Positions 37,896 to 48,150 of a stretch of 64,000 bases of DNA are shown in pieces. This DNA is from an uncultured Granulosicoccaceae bacterium (lineage in GTDB: Bacteria > Pseudomonadota > Gammaproteobacteria > Granulosicoccales > Granulosicoccaceae): contig CAKZUP010000089.1 in NCBI GenBank assembly GCA_937922945.1, forward strand, positions 1-64,000, read 5' to 3'. The first letter of the stretch is position 1. Each line of letters opens with the position of its first letter. The notes beneath the pieces are model-generated. The model did not search any database, was not told the DNA's origin, and saw nothing but the letters and a program-made list of their open reading frames with translations. The translations under genes were made by a program, and so were the position numbers.

Positions 37896-38585
37896 ATGAG
37901 CGATTGTTCAATTAATGGTATTGAAGCGTGCGTATTCGATGCATACGGAACCCTTTTTGATGTGCATAGTGCTGTGGGAAGTTTGCGTGATGAAGTAGGG
38001 CCGCAATACGCCGAATTATCTCAGCTATGGCGCACCAAACAACTTGAATATACGTGGTTGCGTTCGCTCATGCGTTCGCATTGTGATTTCTGGCAGCTCA
38101 CCTCCGATGCGTTGCAATATGCAATGGATGCTAAAAACATCAGTGATGCGAAGCTGCACGAAAAATTAATGCAAAGCTACTTGCAATTGGATGCGTTTCC
38201 AGAAGTTCTCGGCGTACTTAGTGTATTGAAAAAAGCAGGTTTACCCACCGCCATTCTGACAAACGGCTCGCCTATGATGATAGACGCTGCTGTTAATAGC
38301 GCATCACTGAACAATGTTATTTCGCATAAACTGTCCATCGAGTCGGTGGGTATCTACAAACCCGATCCACGCGTTTATCAATTAGCAGCCGATACGTTGG
38401 GGTTGGCGCCAGAAAAAATTTGCTTCCAATCGTCTAATGCCTGGGATGCCGCAGGGGCTGCACATTTCGGATTTCAGGTTGCCTGGGTTAATCGGTATGC
38501 TCAACCGGCTGAGCGCTTGCCCGGAACACCAGGCGCTGTGATATCCGATCTGGACGGCTTATTGGGAGTGATTGGGGTTTGTTAG
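37896..38585 (+). CDS. Haloacid dehalogenase type II
   Basis: ACVFDAYGTLFDVHSAVG, PTAILTNGSPMMIDAAV, SVGIYKPDPRVYQLA, CFQSSNAWDAAGAAHFGFQVAWVNR. Confidence 0.92.
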   Translation: MSDCSINGIEACVFDAYGTLFDVHSAVGSLRDEVGPQYAELSQLWRTKQLEYTWLRSLMRSHCDFWQLTSDALQYAMDAKNISDAKLHEKLMQSYLQLDAFPEVLGVLSVLKKAGLPTAILTNGSPMMIDAAVNSASLNNVISHKLSIESVGIYKPDPRVYQLAADTLGLAPEKICFQSSNAWDAAGAAHFGFQVAWVNRYAQPAERLPGTPGAVISDLDGLLGVIGVC

Positions 38586-38804
38586 AACGGATGCGTTTTG
38601 CTCATGTTCATCGGCGGTTTTCGTTGCTTGTCTGGCGCGGCGCCGAGCGACGATTTCGTCAATGACTGCTAATTTCGAGTCATTGTCCATGCGCGACCAA
38701 AGCGTGATCTGCTCAATCGTTCGATCGCAACCGGTGCAGCGCTGGGTAGGCTCATCAATTTTGCAAACATTGATGCACGGGGAATTGACTTGAAACTCTG
38801 ACAT
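38559..38804 (-). CDS. DUF1289 family protein
   Basis: MSEFQVNSPCINVCKIDEPTQRCTGCDRTIEQITLWSRMDNDSKLAVIDEI. Confidence 0.88.
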   Translation of the reverse strand: MSEFQVNSPCINVCKIDEPTQRCTGCDRTIEQITLWSRMDNDSKLAVIDEIVARRRARQATKTADEHEQNASVLTNPNHSQ

Positions 38805-39010
38805 GGATAGCGGTGCACGTTCCAGAGGATTGGAGCGATATCCTACACAAACTTGGGGAACACTGCTGACAGGATTTTCACCATCGCTATACATGCATGC
38901 AGCTGTTTTGCCCGCAAAAACTGCCACAAGTGAAAGTGTGAGCCGATAGCCGTTGTAATCACTGACGAAAGTGGCCAAACTGACGATTGATTTGATGAGG
39001 CGCAAGAACG

Positions 39011-39961
39011 GTGGCAGTTTACAACTTCGGTTCTATTAATATCGACTACGTTTACCGGGTTGAACGATTTGTGCAGCCAGGCGAAACGCTTTCGAGTGTA
39101 TCTCTCGATACGGTGCTGGGTGGCAAAGGAGCCAATCAGTCTGTTGCTCTGGCCCGCTCAGGCGCGCCGGTTGCGCATTTGGGTAGGGTTTCCGAGGGCG
39201 ATGCCTGGGCGAAGCAGTCGATGCTCGATTTCGGTGTTGATGTCGATGGCATTGAGCTTATCGATGCGCCGAGTGGTCATGCGATTATTCAGGTCGATGC
39301 GAATGGCGAGAATGCGATTGTGCTGCACGGCGGGGCCAACCAGAGTTTTGATCAGGAGGCAGTGCAGGGCCTGCTATTCAATGCAAATGCTGGAGATTGG
39401 TTGTTAATCCAGAACGAGTGTAATGCGCTGCAGCACGCGTTCGACATTGCACATCAAAAGCAGATGAAAATTGCGTTCAATCCCGCGCCGATGAATCGTT
39501 CAGTAGCCGAGCTGCCGTTGCATCTGTGTGATTTACTGATTCTGAATGAAGTGGAAGCCGTGCAGTTGGCGAATGCAACCTACACTGATGCATCGCCGCT
39601 TTCTGAAAATGCACAGAACGATGTTGCCTTGCACGCTCACTTACAAACCCAGTATCCCGATAGTGCCATCGTACTGACTCTGGGTAGCAAGGGAGCGATA
39701 TTGTTGCATCAAGGACAGACACATCGAGTGGGTGCTCCGTCGGTTGAAGTGGTTGACTCAACTGGTGCCGGTGATACATTTGTTGGTTACTACTTGTCAG
39801 GACTTATCGACAATTTAGCGCACGAAACGTGTTTACAGCGAGCCTGCGTTGCAGGTGCCTTAGCCGTTACGGTTGCAGGTGCAACACCGGGTATACCGGT
39901 TTGCTCTGCGGTAGATGAAGCAGTTGATGCCATGTTAAAAGGAAAACCCAGTGGTTCATAA
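39011..39961 (+). CDS. rbsK: Ribokinase (PfkB family)
   Basis: FGSINIDYVYRVERFVQPGETLSSVSLDTVLGGKGANQSVALARSGA; VVDSTGAGDTFVGYYLSGL. Confidence 0.9.
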   Translation: MAVYNFGSINIDYVYRVERFVQPGETLSSVSLDTVLGGKGANQSVALARSGAPVAHLGRVSEGDAWAKQSMLDFGVDVDGIELIDAPSGHAIIQVDANGENAIVLHGGANQSFDQEAVQGLLFNANAGDWLLIQNECNALQHAFDIAHQKQMKIAFNPAPMNRSVAELPLHLCDLLILNEVEAVQLANATYTDASPLSENAQNDVALHAHLQTQYPDSAIVLTLGSKGAILLHQGQTHRVGAPSVEVVDSTGAGDTFVGYYLSGLIDNLAHETCLQRACVAGALAVTVAGATPGIPVCSAVDEAVDAMLKGKPSGS

Positions 39962-40952
39962 AGTCATACTCGACACCGATCCAGGCATTGATGATGCCAT
40001 GGCGATTGCCTATGCCATGGCACACCCGGCTATCGACCTTCTCGCATTAACCACGGTGTTCGGCAATGTGAGCATTCAAAAAGCCACGCGTAATGCTCAG
40101 TACATACTGGATGTGTTTGGTGCAACTGAGGTGGAGGTTGCGCAAGGTGCGAAGGTGCCTGTGGTGCAAGCGCCGCTTCCGCACTCAGAATTTGTGCATG
40201 GTGAAGATGGTATTGGCAATTGCTATCCGGAGAGTGAGCCAGCATTAAACTCGGCGGCTAAACACGCTCAGTTGCACAACATGAGCGCGGCTGACTACAT
40301 CGTCGATCAGGCTAGAAAGCATCCGGGTGAAATCACGCTGGTGGCTGTGGGTCCATTGACTAATCTGGCATTGGCGTTGGAAAAAGAGCCTGAGCTACCC
40401 AAGCTTGTCAAACAACTGATTGTCATGGGCGGGGCCGTGGATGAACCTGGTAATGTCACACCACTGGCGGAGGCCAACTTTTTTAACGACCCACATGCTG
40501 CAGACAGATTACTCGCGCACGACTGGCCGATGGTTGTGGTGGGGCTTGATGTTACGCACAAAGTCATGATTTCCGATACCCATCTTGCGCGACTGCGGGA
40601 TGAGGCTGGCGTTACGGGCGACTTCCTGTGGCGATCGAGTCGATTTTACGTTGACTTCTATGCCAGCAAGGGCGCTGCAAAAGACGCAAGCGAACGGCAG
40701 TGCGCCATGCATGACGCCGCCGCACTGGTTTACCTGGTGGAGCCAGATGCCTTCTCGCTCGTCTCTGGAGCTGCACGGGTCATCGATTCAGGCATTGCTT
40801 CAGGTCAGCTGGCGCTTGATCAGAAAGGCTATCAATACGCCACCAACGACTGGGCTGATCGGGCCACGGGCAATGCTGCCTGTATGGCTGTCGATGCAGA
40901 GCGGGTGTTGGATTCGTTCCTGGACAACATAATCAATCATCGCATCACCTGA
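39951..40952 (+). CDS. Inosine-uridine-type nucleoside hydrolase
   Basis: KVILDTDPGIDDAMAIAYAMAHPAIDLLALTTVFGNVSI; EITLVAVGPLTNLALALEKEP; VPLAEANFFNDPHAA-type region. Confidence 0.95.
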   Translation: MVHKVILDTDPGIDDAMAIAYAMAHPAIDLLALTTVFGNVSIQKATRNAQYILDVFGATEVEVAQGAKVPVVQAPLPHSEFVHGEDGIGNCYPESEPALNSAAKHAQLHNMSAADYIVDQARKHPGEITLVAVGPLTNLALALEKEPELPKLVKQLIVMGGAVDEPGNVTPLAEANFFNDPHAADRLLAHDWPMVVVGLDVTHKVMISDTHLARLRDEAGVTGDFLWRSSRFYVDFYASKGAAKDASERQCAMHDAAALVYLVEPDAFSLVSGAARVIDSGIASGQLALDQKGYQYATNDWADRATGNAACMAVDAERVLDSFLDNIINHRIT

Positions 40953-41109
40953 GCGTGGTCGGCCTTATCGCCAGTACTGGGCTGGATGCGCGCCCGCAGC
41001 GGTGCAAACCGGCCAACTGGGTCACGGGCTGATCAAGCTGTAACGCGTAATCTGACGTTGTATAACAATGTCCGCTGGTCTTATGGCGCCGATGGCATAC
41101 AATAAGGGT

Positions 41110-43089
41110 ATGCGTACTAAAAAAATCATTGCGTTAACGCTCTCTGGTCTGCTGATCAGTCTGCTTGCGGCTTGCGACTGGGTCGATTCTACCGGTCGCT
41201 CCTCAAATAGTGCCCCGGTTACGCAGATCAGCTTTGCCGATGGTCAACAGACCGAGGTAAGCGAGATCGATGAGCTCAAATCCATCACATTAAGCGTTCG
41301 CGCCACCGATGCCGATGGTGTTGTTAATCGATTTGAGTGGAACGACAACCCGGTGAATCAGGGAAAATTGGCTGAGTGCGAGGCACTACCGAATTTCAAC
41401 CGCGAGCTCGCTGTTGATTCACTCGATGCTGCTTGCGCTGAAGATGCCAATTGCCGCGTCAATATCGAGAAACTGGTTACCGAAGGTGACGAGGTCGATT
41501 TTTTAGTCAGCGCGCCAAAGTTGAAAGCGAACGTGGGTGTCACCTTTGAGCTCAGCGCGGTTGATAATGAAGGCGGCACTGGCCGTCAACAATCCACATT
41601 TTGTCTTATCGCCATCAATGAAGCACCCGATGCAGGTGATGACAGTTTCACGGTACTGGAAGGTGAAACGCTGGTCGTTACTGCCGATCAGGTTAACTTG
41701 CTAACCAATGATTCAGATGATGAACACATTGGAAACAGCGACACGCTGGAAGTCCTGATAGAGCCGAAGACGGAACCTTCGCTAGCGCGATCGTTAACAT
41801 TATCGGCCAATGGCGGGTTTACGTATGAATCATCGCCGTTGCCAGATCGTGGTGGTGAACTGGCCATCGATACATTTGATTACTGGGTTACCGATGGCTC
41901 TCAGCGAGCCGATGCAACGGTAACCATTCGCATTCTGGCAAAAAACGATCCTCCCGAATTACTGGCCGCCATCCCATTGCAGGAAGTGGTTGCCGGCGTG
42001 CCGTTTGAATCAGATATCAGTACCTATTTTGATGATGCCGAAGGCACTAATTTAAACTTCTCGCTGGCAAGTGGCGCATTACCGCGTTCCGGAGGTCTGA
42101 CGCTTGAGCCCACCGGATTGCTATCCGGTACGGCTGAACAGTTGGATGTGGGTAGTTACCCCATTGAAATCATTGCGTCTGATGGCAGTGAAACCGTTAC
42201 AGCCGATGTCACCATCACTGTTGCGGATAACTTACCGGTTGAGGCCTTTTCCATTCTCGAACAGTCGGTAGATTTGGGTGAGCTGCTCACTCTCGATGTC
42301 AGTGACAGCTTTGACGATCCTGAAAATCAACCACTGGAATACTCGGTTGATACTGCCTATGCCAATGCTGAATTGGATATGGATGAAGAAACGGGTGTTT
42401 TTGAAGCACGCTTCGAGGAAGTCGGGCGTTACACGATCGATGTCAGTGCCAACGATGGTGTGACCAGAGCCTCCAGCATACGTTTTGTCGTGACGGTTAC
42501 AACCGACAATGAAGAACCTATATTCACTGGTCGAATCGCAAACCAGATTATCGAGCTTGGCGATCCTATAACGCCTATTGCGGGTAGCTTCAGCGACCCA
42601 AATTCTGACGTGTTGGCGTATTCAACGGTGGGTGATCTACCGCCGGGCGTGACAATTAACGCCAACGGTGTTTTGTCTGGTCGTCCCACTGTTGCAGGTA
42701 CTTATGCCGGGTTAAGAATTATTGCTACCGATCCACTGGGTGAATTTGTACGCAGTAATGCTTTCAGAATTATTGTTGAAAGCCCGGTTGCACCCCCGGC
42801 CAACACAGCCCCCGAGTTTGAAGACAGCGATTCGGTTTTTAATCAGGGCATTACGCTCGGGCAGCCGATTACGCCAGTCTCGCCCGAGTTCAGTGATGAC
42901 GATGACGATCCGCTGTCTTATCGGGTTATCGGCGGTACGTTGCCAGATGGCGTGACGATAAATTCGGCAACAGGGCTCATTTCAGGCAGACCAACTGCTC
43001 GTGGTTTTTACAATGGATTAATCGTACTGGCCACAGACCCAAGTGGAGCATCAGCTCAATCAGATGCGTTCTGGATAGTCGTGCGCTAG
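41110..43089 (+). CDS. Putative-Ig (He_PIG)/cadherin-like repeat lipoprotein
   Basis: Lipobox LISLLAACDW; repeated GxLSGRPTxxGxYxGLxIxATDPxG units and GETLVVTADQVNLLTNDSDDE. Confidence 0.8.
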   Translation: MRTKKIIALTLSGLLISLLAACDWVDSTGRSSNSAPVTQISFADGQQTEVSEIDELKSITLSVRATDADGVVNRFEWNDNPVNQGKLAECEALPNFNRELAVDSLDAACAEDANCRVNIEKLVTEGDEVDFLVSAPKLKANVGVTFELSAVDNEGGTGRQQSTFCLIAINEAPDAGDDSFTVLEGETLVVTADQVNLLTNDSDDEHIGNSDTLEVLIEPKTEPSLARSLTLSANGGFTYESSPLPDRGGELAIDTFDYWVTDGSQRADATVTIRILAKNDPPELLAAIPLQEVVAGVPFESDISTYFDDAEGTNLNFSLASGALPRSGGLTLEPTGLLSGTAEQLDVGSYPIEIIASDGSETVTADVTITVADNLPVEAFSILEQSVDLGELLTLDVSDSFDDPENQPLEYSVDTAYANAELDMDEETGVFEARFEEVGRYTIDVSANDGVTRASSIRFVVTVTTDNEEPIFTGRIANQIIELGDPITPIAGSFSDPNSDVLAYSTVGDLPPGVTINANGVLSGRPTVAGTYAGLRIIATDPLGEFVRSNAFRIIVESPVAPPANTAPEFEDSDSVFNQGITLGQPITPVSPEFSDDDDDPLSYRVIGGTLPDGVTINSATGLISGRPTARGFYNGLIVLATDPSGASAQSDAFWIVVR

Positions 43090-43242
43090 TGTTTTTGGCA
43101 TCCGCACGACCCTAAACCAGCCACGACATCTTCACGAATCGACAATTGCTCCGAGGCACGCGTTCTTGTAGAACGTAAGAATGCACTTTTTTGTGCCGCA
43201 TGAGTCACAATGTCATTGATGAGTCAGTCGGAGTGCAGTTGA

Positions 43243-44889
43243 ATGCGTAAACAGTTTGTTGTCTGGTCCGTAGTTGCAGTGTTGGTCGTGCTGTTCTTGT
43301 GCTCCGTCTGGAAGCCATTCTGGTTACTCTTTTTGTTGGTTGTCCCAGCTATTGCAGTTGGGTTTTACGACATGCAGCAAGAGGAGCACTCGCTGAGGCG
43401 TAACTTTCCACTTGTGAGTCGAGGACGATGGTTTCTTGAATCCTTAAGACCTTTTCTGCGTCAGTATCTTTTTGAATCTGAAACCGATGGTACGCCGGTT
43501 AACCGCATGTTTCGTTCGGTGGTCTATCAACGTGCAAAAGGTGCGCGCGATACGGTTCCCTTCGGTACCAAAATGGATACCTATCGCGATGGTTATGAAT
43601 GGATTGCGCATTCGGTGGCAGCGGTGGATACCCATGATGCAGATAAAAACCCGCGAGTTTTAGTCGGTGGTCCCGATTGCTTGCAACCTTACTCTGCAAG
43701 CGTGCTTAATATTAGCGCGATGAGCTTTGGCTCGTTAAGTAAAAACGCGGTGGAAGCCTTGAACCGTGGTGCGGCAAAAGGCGGGTTCGCACACAACACC
43801 GGGGAAGGAGGTGTTACGCCTTATCACAATGAACCCGGCGGCGATCTTATCTGGCAAATTGGCACAGGTTACTTTGGCTGTCGTGCAGATGATGGCGGGT
43901 TTGATGCTGATCGCTTTGCGAAAACGGCATCGGCCGATAACATTAAGATGATCGAATTAAAAATGTCTCAGGGAGCCAAGCCTGGTCACGGTGGTATTTT
44001 GCCTGCCATAAAAAATACTGAAGAAATAGCGCTTATTCGCGGTGTGCCGGCGAATACCACCGTGCTGTCTCCACCAGCCCATACCGCTTTTTCAACACCT
44101 GTTGAAATGATGGAGTTTATTGGTTTGTTGCGTGAACGAAGCGCCGGCAAGCCGATTGGTTTTAAGCTCTGCGTGGGTCGGCAAAGCGAGTTTGTGGCGA
44201 TGTGTAAAGCGATGCTTGAAACAGGTATAAAACCGGATTTTATTACTGTGGATGGCGGTGAGGGTGGCACCGGCGCAGCTCCGCTGGAATTTACTAATTC
44301 GGTTGGCATGCCGTTACGTGATGGTCTGGCTTTTGTTTGTGATTGTCTATCAGGGTTTGGTATCAAGAAAGACATAAAGGTTATCGCGGTTGGAAAAATG
44401 TTCAGCGCTTTTCATCTGGTAAAAAATTTAGCGCTGGGTGCAGACATCTGCTATTCGGCACGTGGATTCATGTTGTCATTGGGGTGTGTGCAGTCTCTTA
44501 TATGCAATACCAATCACTGCCCAACAGGCGTTGCCACACAAGATGATAATCTTGCCAGTGGTCTTGTAGTAACTGATAAAGCTGAGCGCGTGGCACGCTT
44601 CCATAAGAACACCATGGAGCACCTGGTCGAAATTGTCGGCGCTGCCGGATTGCGATCGCCCGATGAACTCACCAGAACACATATCTACCGACGTATCGAT
44701 CAGGATTCCATCCGGCGCTATGATGAAGTGTTCGAATACGTAGAGGTGGGCAGCCTGTTAAGCCAGCCGTATCCGTTGCGTTTCGAGCAGGCAATGTCCG
44801 AATCCAGTGCAGACAGTTTTCTGCCCAAGCGTTATATTGCTCAACATGGTGAGGGACTTAAAAAGGTTGATATGGCGGCGAGTGCTTAA
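43243..44889 (+). CDS. FMN-binding glutamate synthase family protein
   Basis: SVLNISAMSFGSLSKNAVEALNRGAAKGGFAHNTGEGGVTPYH; ITVDGGEGGTGAAPLEFTNSVGMPL; CNTNHCPTGVATQD. Confidence 0.93.
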   Translation: MRKQFVVWSVVAVLVVLFLCSVWKPFWLLFLLVVPAIAVGFYDMQQEEHSLRRNFPLVSRGRWFLESLRPFLRQYLFESETDGTPVNRMFRSVVYQRAKGARDTVPFGTKMDTYRDGYEWIAHSVAAVDTHDADKNPRVLVGGPDCLQPYSASVLNISAMSFGSLSKNAVEALNRGAAKGGFAHNTGEGGVTPYHNEPGGDLIWQIGTGYFGCRADDGGFDADRFAKTASADNIKMIELKMSQGAKPGHGGILPAIKNTEEIALIRGVPANTTVLSPPAHTAFSTPVEMMEFIGLLRERSAGKPIGFKLCVGRQSEFVAMCKAMLETGIKPDFITVDGGEGGTGAAPLEFTNSVGMPLRDGLAFVCDCLSGFGIKKDIKVIAVGKMFSAFHLVKNLALGADICYSARGFMLSLGCVQSLICNTNHCPTGVATQDDNLASGLVVTDKAERVARFHKNTMEHLVEIVGAAGLRSPDELTRTHIYRRIDQDSIRRYDEVFEYVEVGSLLSQPYPLRFEQAMSESSADSFLPKRYIAQHGEGLKKVDMAASA

Positions 44890-44931
44890 TACTCAGCCTT
44901 CGCAGGCTTTAACGGGCCTAGAGATTAACGC

Positions 44932-46647
44932 ATGACGGGCAACGACAGTTTGCTGACCAATGCCTTCATTTTTTTACTCGTAGCGCTGGTTGCCGTCCCG
45001 ATTGCCCGTCGTGCGGGTCTGGGTCAGTCGGTGGGTTACTTGCTTGCTGGCATGTTCATCGGTCCATGGGGGCTGGCCATTATTCGCGATGCCGACACCG
45101 TGGCATCGGCGGTGCGCATCAGCACATTCCTCCTGTTGTTTGTGGTTGCACTGCAAGCCACTCCTGCTCGTATACGACGCCTGGCGAAAGATTTTTTCTC
45201 GCTCAGCATGTTGCATTTTGGTCTGACAACGTTACTGGTGTTTATAGTATCGATGCTCACCGGCGTTCATTGGCATCACGCTCTGGTTATTGGCGTAACC
45301 TTGGCGCTATCTTCCAGTGCACTGGCGAATCAGGCTTTCAATGATAGTTATCCATCCGGTTCACCATTAACTGAAACCGGTCGACGTTTGCTGCTTTCGC
45401 AGAATCTTGCTGTCATACCGATTTTAATTTTCTTCCCCTTGTTGAGCTTTTCGGCCGTGGCTATTCAGGGAAGTCCATGGCCATTGGTTCTGCGCTCCTT
45501 GTTTATGGTTATCGGGTTCGCCTTGTTCGGTCAGTATTTGTTGCGACATCTTTTTCGCGTCATCGCCGCAACCGGGCTCGATGAAGTGTTTGCAGCGTTT
45601 GCACTGATTCTTGTCATTGGTACGCTACTGCTTGCGCAAGTCTTGGAAGTGCCGTTGGAACTGGGTGCCATGCTGGCAGGCTTGTTACTGACTCGTTCAG
45701 AGTACGGCTCCGCTATCAATATTTCGATCAGGCCGTTCAGAGGTTTAATGGTAGGTCTGTTTTTTATCTCAGTGGGCATGACGGTAGACTTCAGCACCTT
45801 TATTGGAAAGCCTGTGCAACTGATCGTATTAACGATTTTGTTGGTGAGTATAAAAATCTGGGTACTGCGAAACATACTGCGTTATTCATCAGTACCCAGA
45901 GCCCAACGAATCTGGTTGGCTACTGTGTTATCGCAAAGTGGTGAACTGGCTTTTATCGTGATTGCATTTGCGGTTAACTATCAAACCATCACACCGAAGT
46001 TAGGCTCGGAACTAACTGTTTTGGTGGCCTTGTCCATGCTGGCCACACCCATCCTGCTTATACTTGCGCACAAGCGTGGCTTAATTCCGGCTCATACACA
46101 AAGTAATACTGGTCTTGAGCTGGGCGCCATTGCCGATTCGCAAGTGGTTATTGCAGGCTACGGCAGGATAGGGCGCGTTATCGCTCAGCTGTTAAAAAAC
46201 AACGGTTATAGAACGGCTGTTATCGACCACAATCCGGAACGCTTCGCGGCGTTACGAAAAGATGATTTTGTTGGATTTTATGGTGATGTCATGCGGCCGG
46301 ATTTACTCACCGCTGCCGGTATCGACCATGCCGCGGTTTTAGTGGTCGCAATCGGTAACAGTGAAAAAGCGGAGGAGCTAATCATCAAAGCACGTCGTGA
46401 GTTTCCGGGGATGACCATCGTGTCAAGTGCGGTGGATGCACATGGAAAAGCGAGTTTGATCGCCCACGGAGCCGATCGGGCATACGCCGAGACATTTGAA
46501 ACTGCGCTGCTGATGGGCGAAGATATACTCGAATTGGTTGGTGCCAGTCCACTCGATGCACAGTCCATGACGGAGGCTTTCAGGGATGCCTCTGACGACG
46601 TGGCAATAACTGATAGTGAGGCTACAGGACGTGGTAGACCGGCCTGA
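44932..46647 (+). CDS. CPA2-family cation:proton antiporter with TrkA-N domain (KefB/C-like)
   Basis: Multiple TM segments; GELAFIVIAFAVNYQTITP; QVVIAGYGRIGRVIAQLLKNNGYRTAVIDHNPERF. Confidence 0.93.
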   Translation: MTGNDSLLTNAFIFLLVALVAVPIARRAGLGQSVGYLLAGMFIGPWGLAIIRDADTVASAVRISTFLLLFVVALQATPARIRRLAKDFFSLSMLHFGLTTLLVFIVSMLTGVHWHHALVIGVTLALSSSALANQAFNDSYPSGSPLTETGRRLLLSQNLAVIPILIFFPLLSFSAVAIQGSPWPLVLRSLFMVIGFALFGQYLLRHLFRVIAATGLDEVFAAFALILVIGTLLLAQVLEVPLELGAMLAGLLLTRSEYGSAINISIRPFRGLMVGLFFISVGMTVDFSTFIGKPVQLIVLTILLVSIKIWVLRNILRYSSVPRAQRIWLATVLSQSGELAFIVIAFAVNYQTITPKLGSELTVLVALSMLATPILLILAHKRGLIPAHTQSNTGLELGAIADSQVVIAGYGRIGRVIAQLLKNNGYRTAVIDHNPERFAALRKDDFVGFYGDVMRPDLLTAAGIDHAAVLVVAIGNSEKAEELIIKARREFPGMTIVSSAVDAHGKASLIAHGADRAYAETFETALLMGEDILELVGASPLDAQSMTEAFRDASDDVAITDSEATGRGRPA

Positions 46648-46678
46648 TGCGGCCAGTGGGCGAAAAAGTGAGGTGGGT

Positions 46679-46990
46679 ATGAAAGGCTCAGATGTAGAAT
46701 CGATCACCAAATTGCTAAAAGAGCACGATGTGCCTCTGTCAGCGGTCAGGGCTAACAAGCTGTTGCTCTCACTTGGCTTTCTGGAAGAGGCAGAGCGACC
46801 CAGCTCCACCCGGCCGGGGGTTGTCAAGAAATACAAGGTGCTCACCGGTAAGGGCCTTGACTATGGCGTTAATGAAGAAAATCCGCAGAGCCCAGAGCAA
46901 ACCTCACCGTATTATTACAGGGACAGTTTTGAGGAGCTGGGTAAAATCCTTGTGGCCGCTCGCGACGCGGAGGATGGCGAGAAAAAATGA
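46679..46990 (+). CDS. Conserved hypothetical, winged-helix-like small protein
   Basis: ITKLLKEHDVPLSAVRANKLLLSLGFLEEAERPSSTRPGVVKKYKVLTGKGLDYG. Confidence 0.55.
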   Translation: MKGSDVESITKLLKEHDVPLSAVRANKLLLSLGFLEEAERPSSTRPGVVKKYKVLTGKGLDYGVNEENPQSPEQTSPYYYRDSFEELGKILVAARDAEDGEKK

Positions 46991-47042
46991 TCGTGATACA
47001 CTCAGCCGTGAAGCCAGATATCCAAACAAGGGGACACTTCGA

Positions 47043-48044
47043 ATGCGCAAATATTTAATCGGGAAAAGTGCTTTTGCAGCGCTGTTACTTGGGGCATCAG
47101 TTGCACAGGCAGCTGATATTTCCCCAGCTGTTATTTTTGACATGGGTGGTAAGTTCGACAAGTCGTTCAACCAAGGCGTTTACGACGGTGTAGAGAAGTT
47201 TAAAACAGAGACTGGTATCGAGTACCGTGAGTTTGAGGTCACGAATGAAGCCCAGCGTGAGCAGGCATTGCGTCGTATGGCTGAACGGGGTGCAAACCCT
47301 ATTTTGTCCATTGGATTTGCTCAGGCAGGTCCGTTGGAAATTGTGGCCAAGGAATTCCCTGACACAAGCTTCACCATTATCGACGGTGTTGTCGATCTAC
47401 CTAACGTTCGTTCCGTGGTGTTCAAAGAACACGAAGGCTCGTTTCTGGTCGGTATGTTGGCCGCCATGGCGTCTGAAGGTGACCCGGTTGGATTTGTTGG
47501 CGGCATGGACATTCCGTTAATCCGTCGTTTTGCTTGTGGGTACCTGCAAGGCGCAAAACATGTTAACCCTGAAGTCACCGTTATTGAAAACATGACTGGT
47601 ACAACACCATCGGCGTGGAACGATCCGGGGCGTGGTAGCGAGCTGGCTAAAGGTCAATTCGATAAGGGCGTTAAGGTGGTATACGCGGCTGCGGGCGGCA
47701 CCGGTACAGGCGTTTACCAAGCTGCAAAAGACTCTGGCAAATTAGCCATCGGTGTCGATTCAAACCAAAACTACTTGCATCCGGGCACTATGCTGAGTTC
47801 TATGCTCAAGCGCGTAGATGTCGCGGCCTACAATACGTTTAAAGACGCAATGGATGGCACATGGAAGCCTGGTATGGAAGTATTGGGACTGGCAGAAGAA
47901 GGTGTGGGTTGGGCTCTCGATGAGCACAACGAAAGTATGATTACCGATGATATGAAAGCATCGCTTTCTACGGCTGCAGCCTCTATTGTTTCAGGTGACA
48001 TGAGCGTTCATGACTACATGAGCGATAACAGTTGCGCGTACTAG
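47043..48044 (+). CDS. BMP family ABC transporter substrate-binding protein
   Basis: Signal peptide; PAVIFDMGGKFDKSFNQGVYDGVEKFK; SFLVGMLAAMAS..GFVGGMDIPLIRRFACGYLQGAKHVNPEV; IGVDSNQNYLHPGTMLSSMLKRVD. Confidence 0.95.
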   Translation: MRKYLIGKSAFAALLLGASVAQAADISPAVIFDMGGKFDKSFNQGVYDGVEKFKTETGIEYREFEVTNEAQREQALRRMAERGANPILSIGFAQAGPLEIVAKEFPDTSFTIIDGVVDLPNVRSVVFKEHEGSFLVGMLAAMASEGDPVGFVGGMDIPLIRRFACGYLQGAKHVNPEVTVIENMTGTTPSAWNDPGRGSELAKGQFDKGVKVVYAAAGGTGTGVYQAAKDSGKLAIGVDSNQNYLHPGTMLSSMLKRVDVAAYNTFKDAMDGTWKPGMEVLGLAEEGVGWALDEHNESMITDDMKASLSTAAASIVSGDMSVHDYMSDNSCAY

Positions 48045-48150
48045 TTGGTTGACTCGTTCTAGCTTTTATTACTAGCTCGTACAGTGGTTTTGTACACTAG
48101 GTTCTTTAAGAACGGTTATGTTGTTATGGCCATTGTGATATTAACGCTCA

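Noticed and set aside
41110-43089. Repeats in the large lipoprotein as a possible CRISPR or mobile repeat
   Set aside because: Repeats are protein-level He_PIG/cadherin-like domains, diverged at DNA level.
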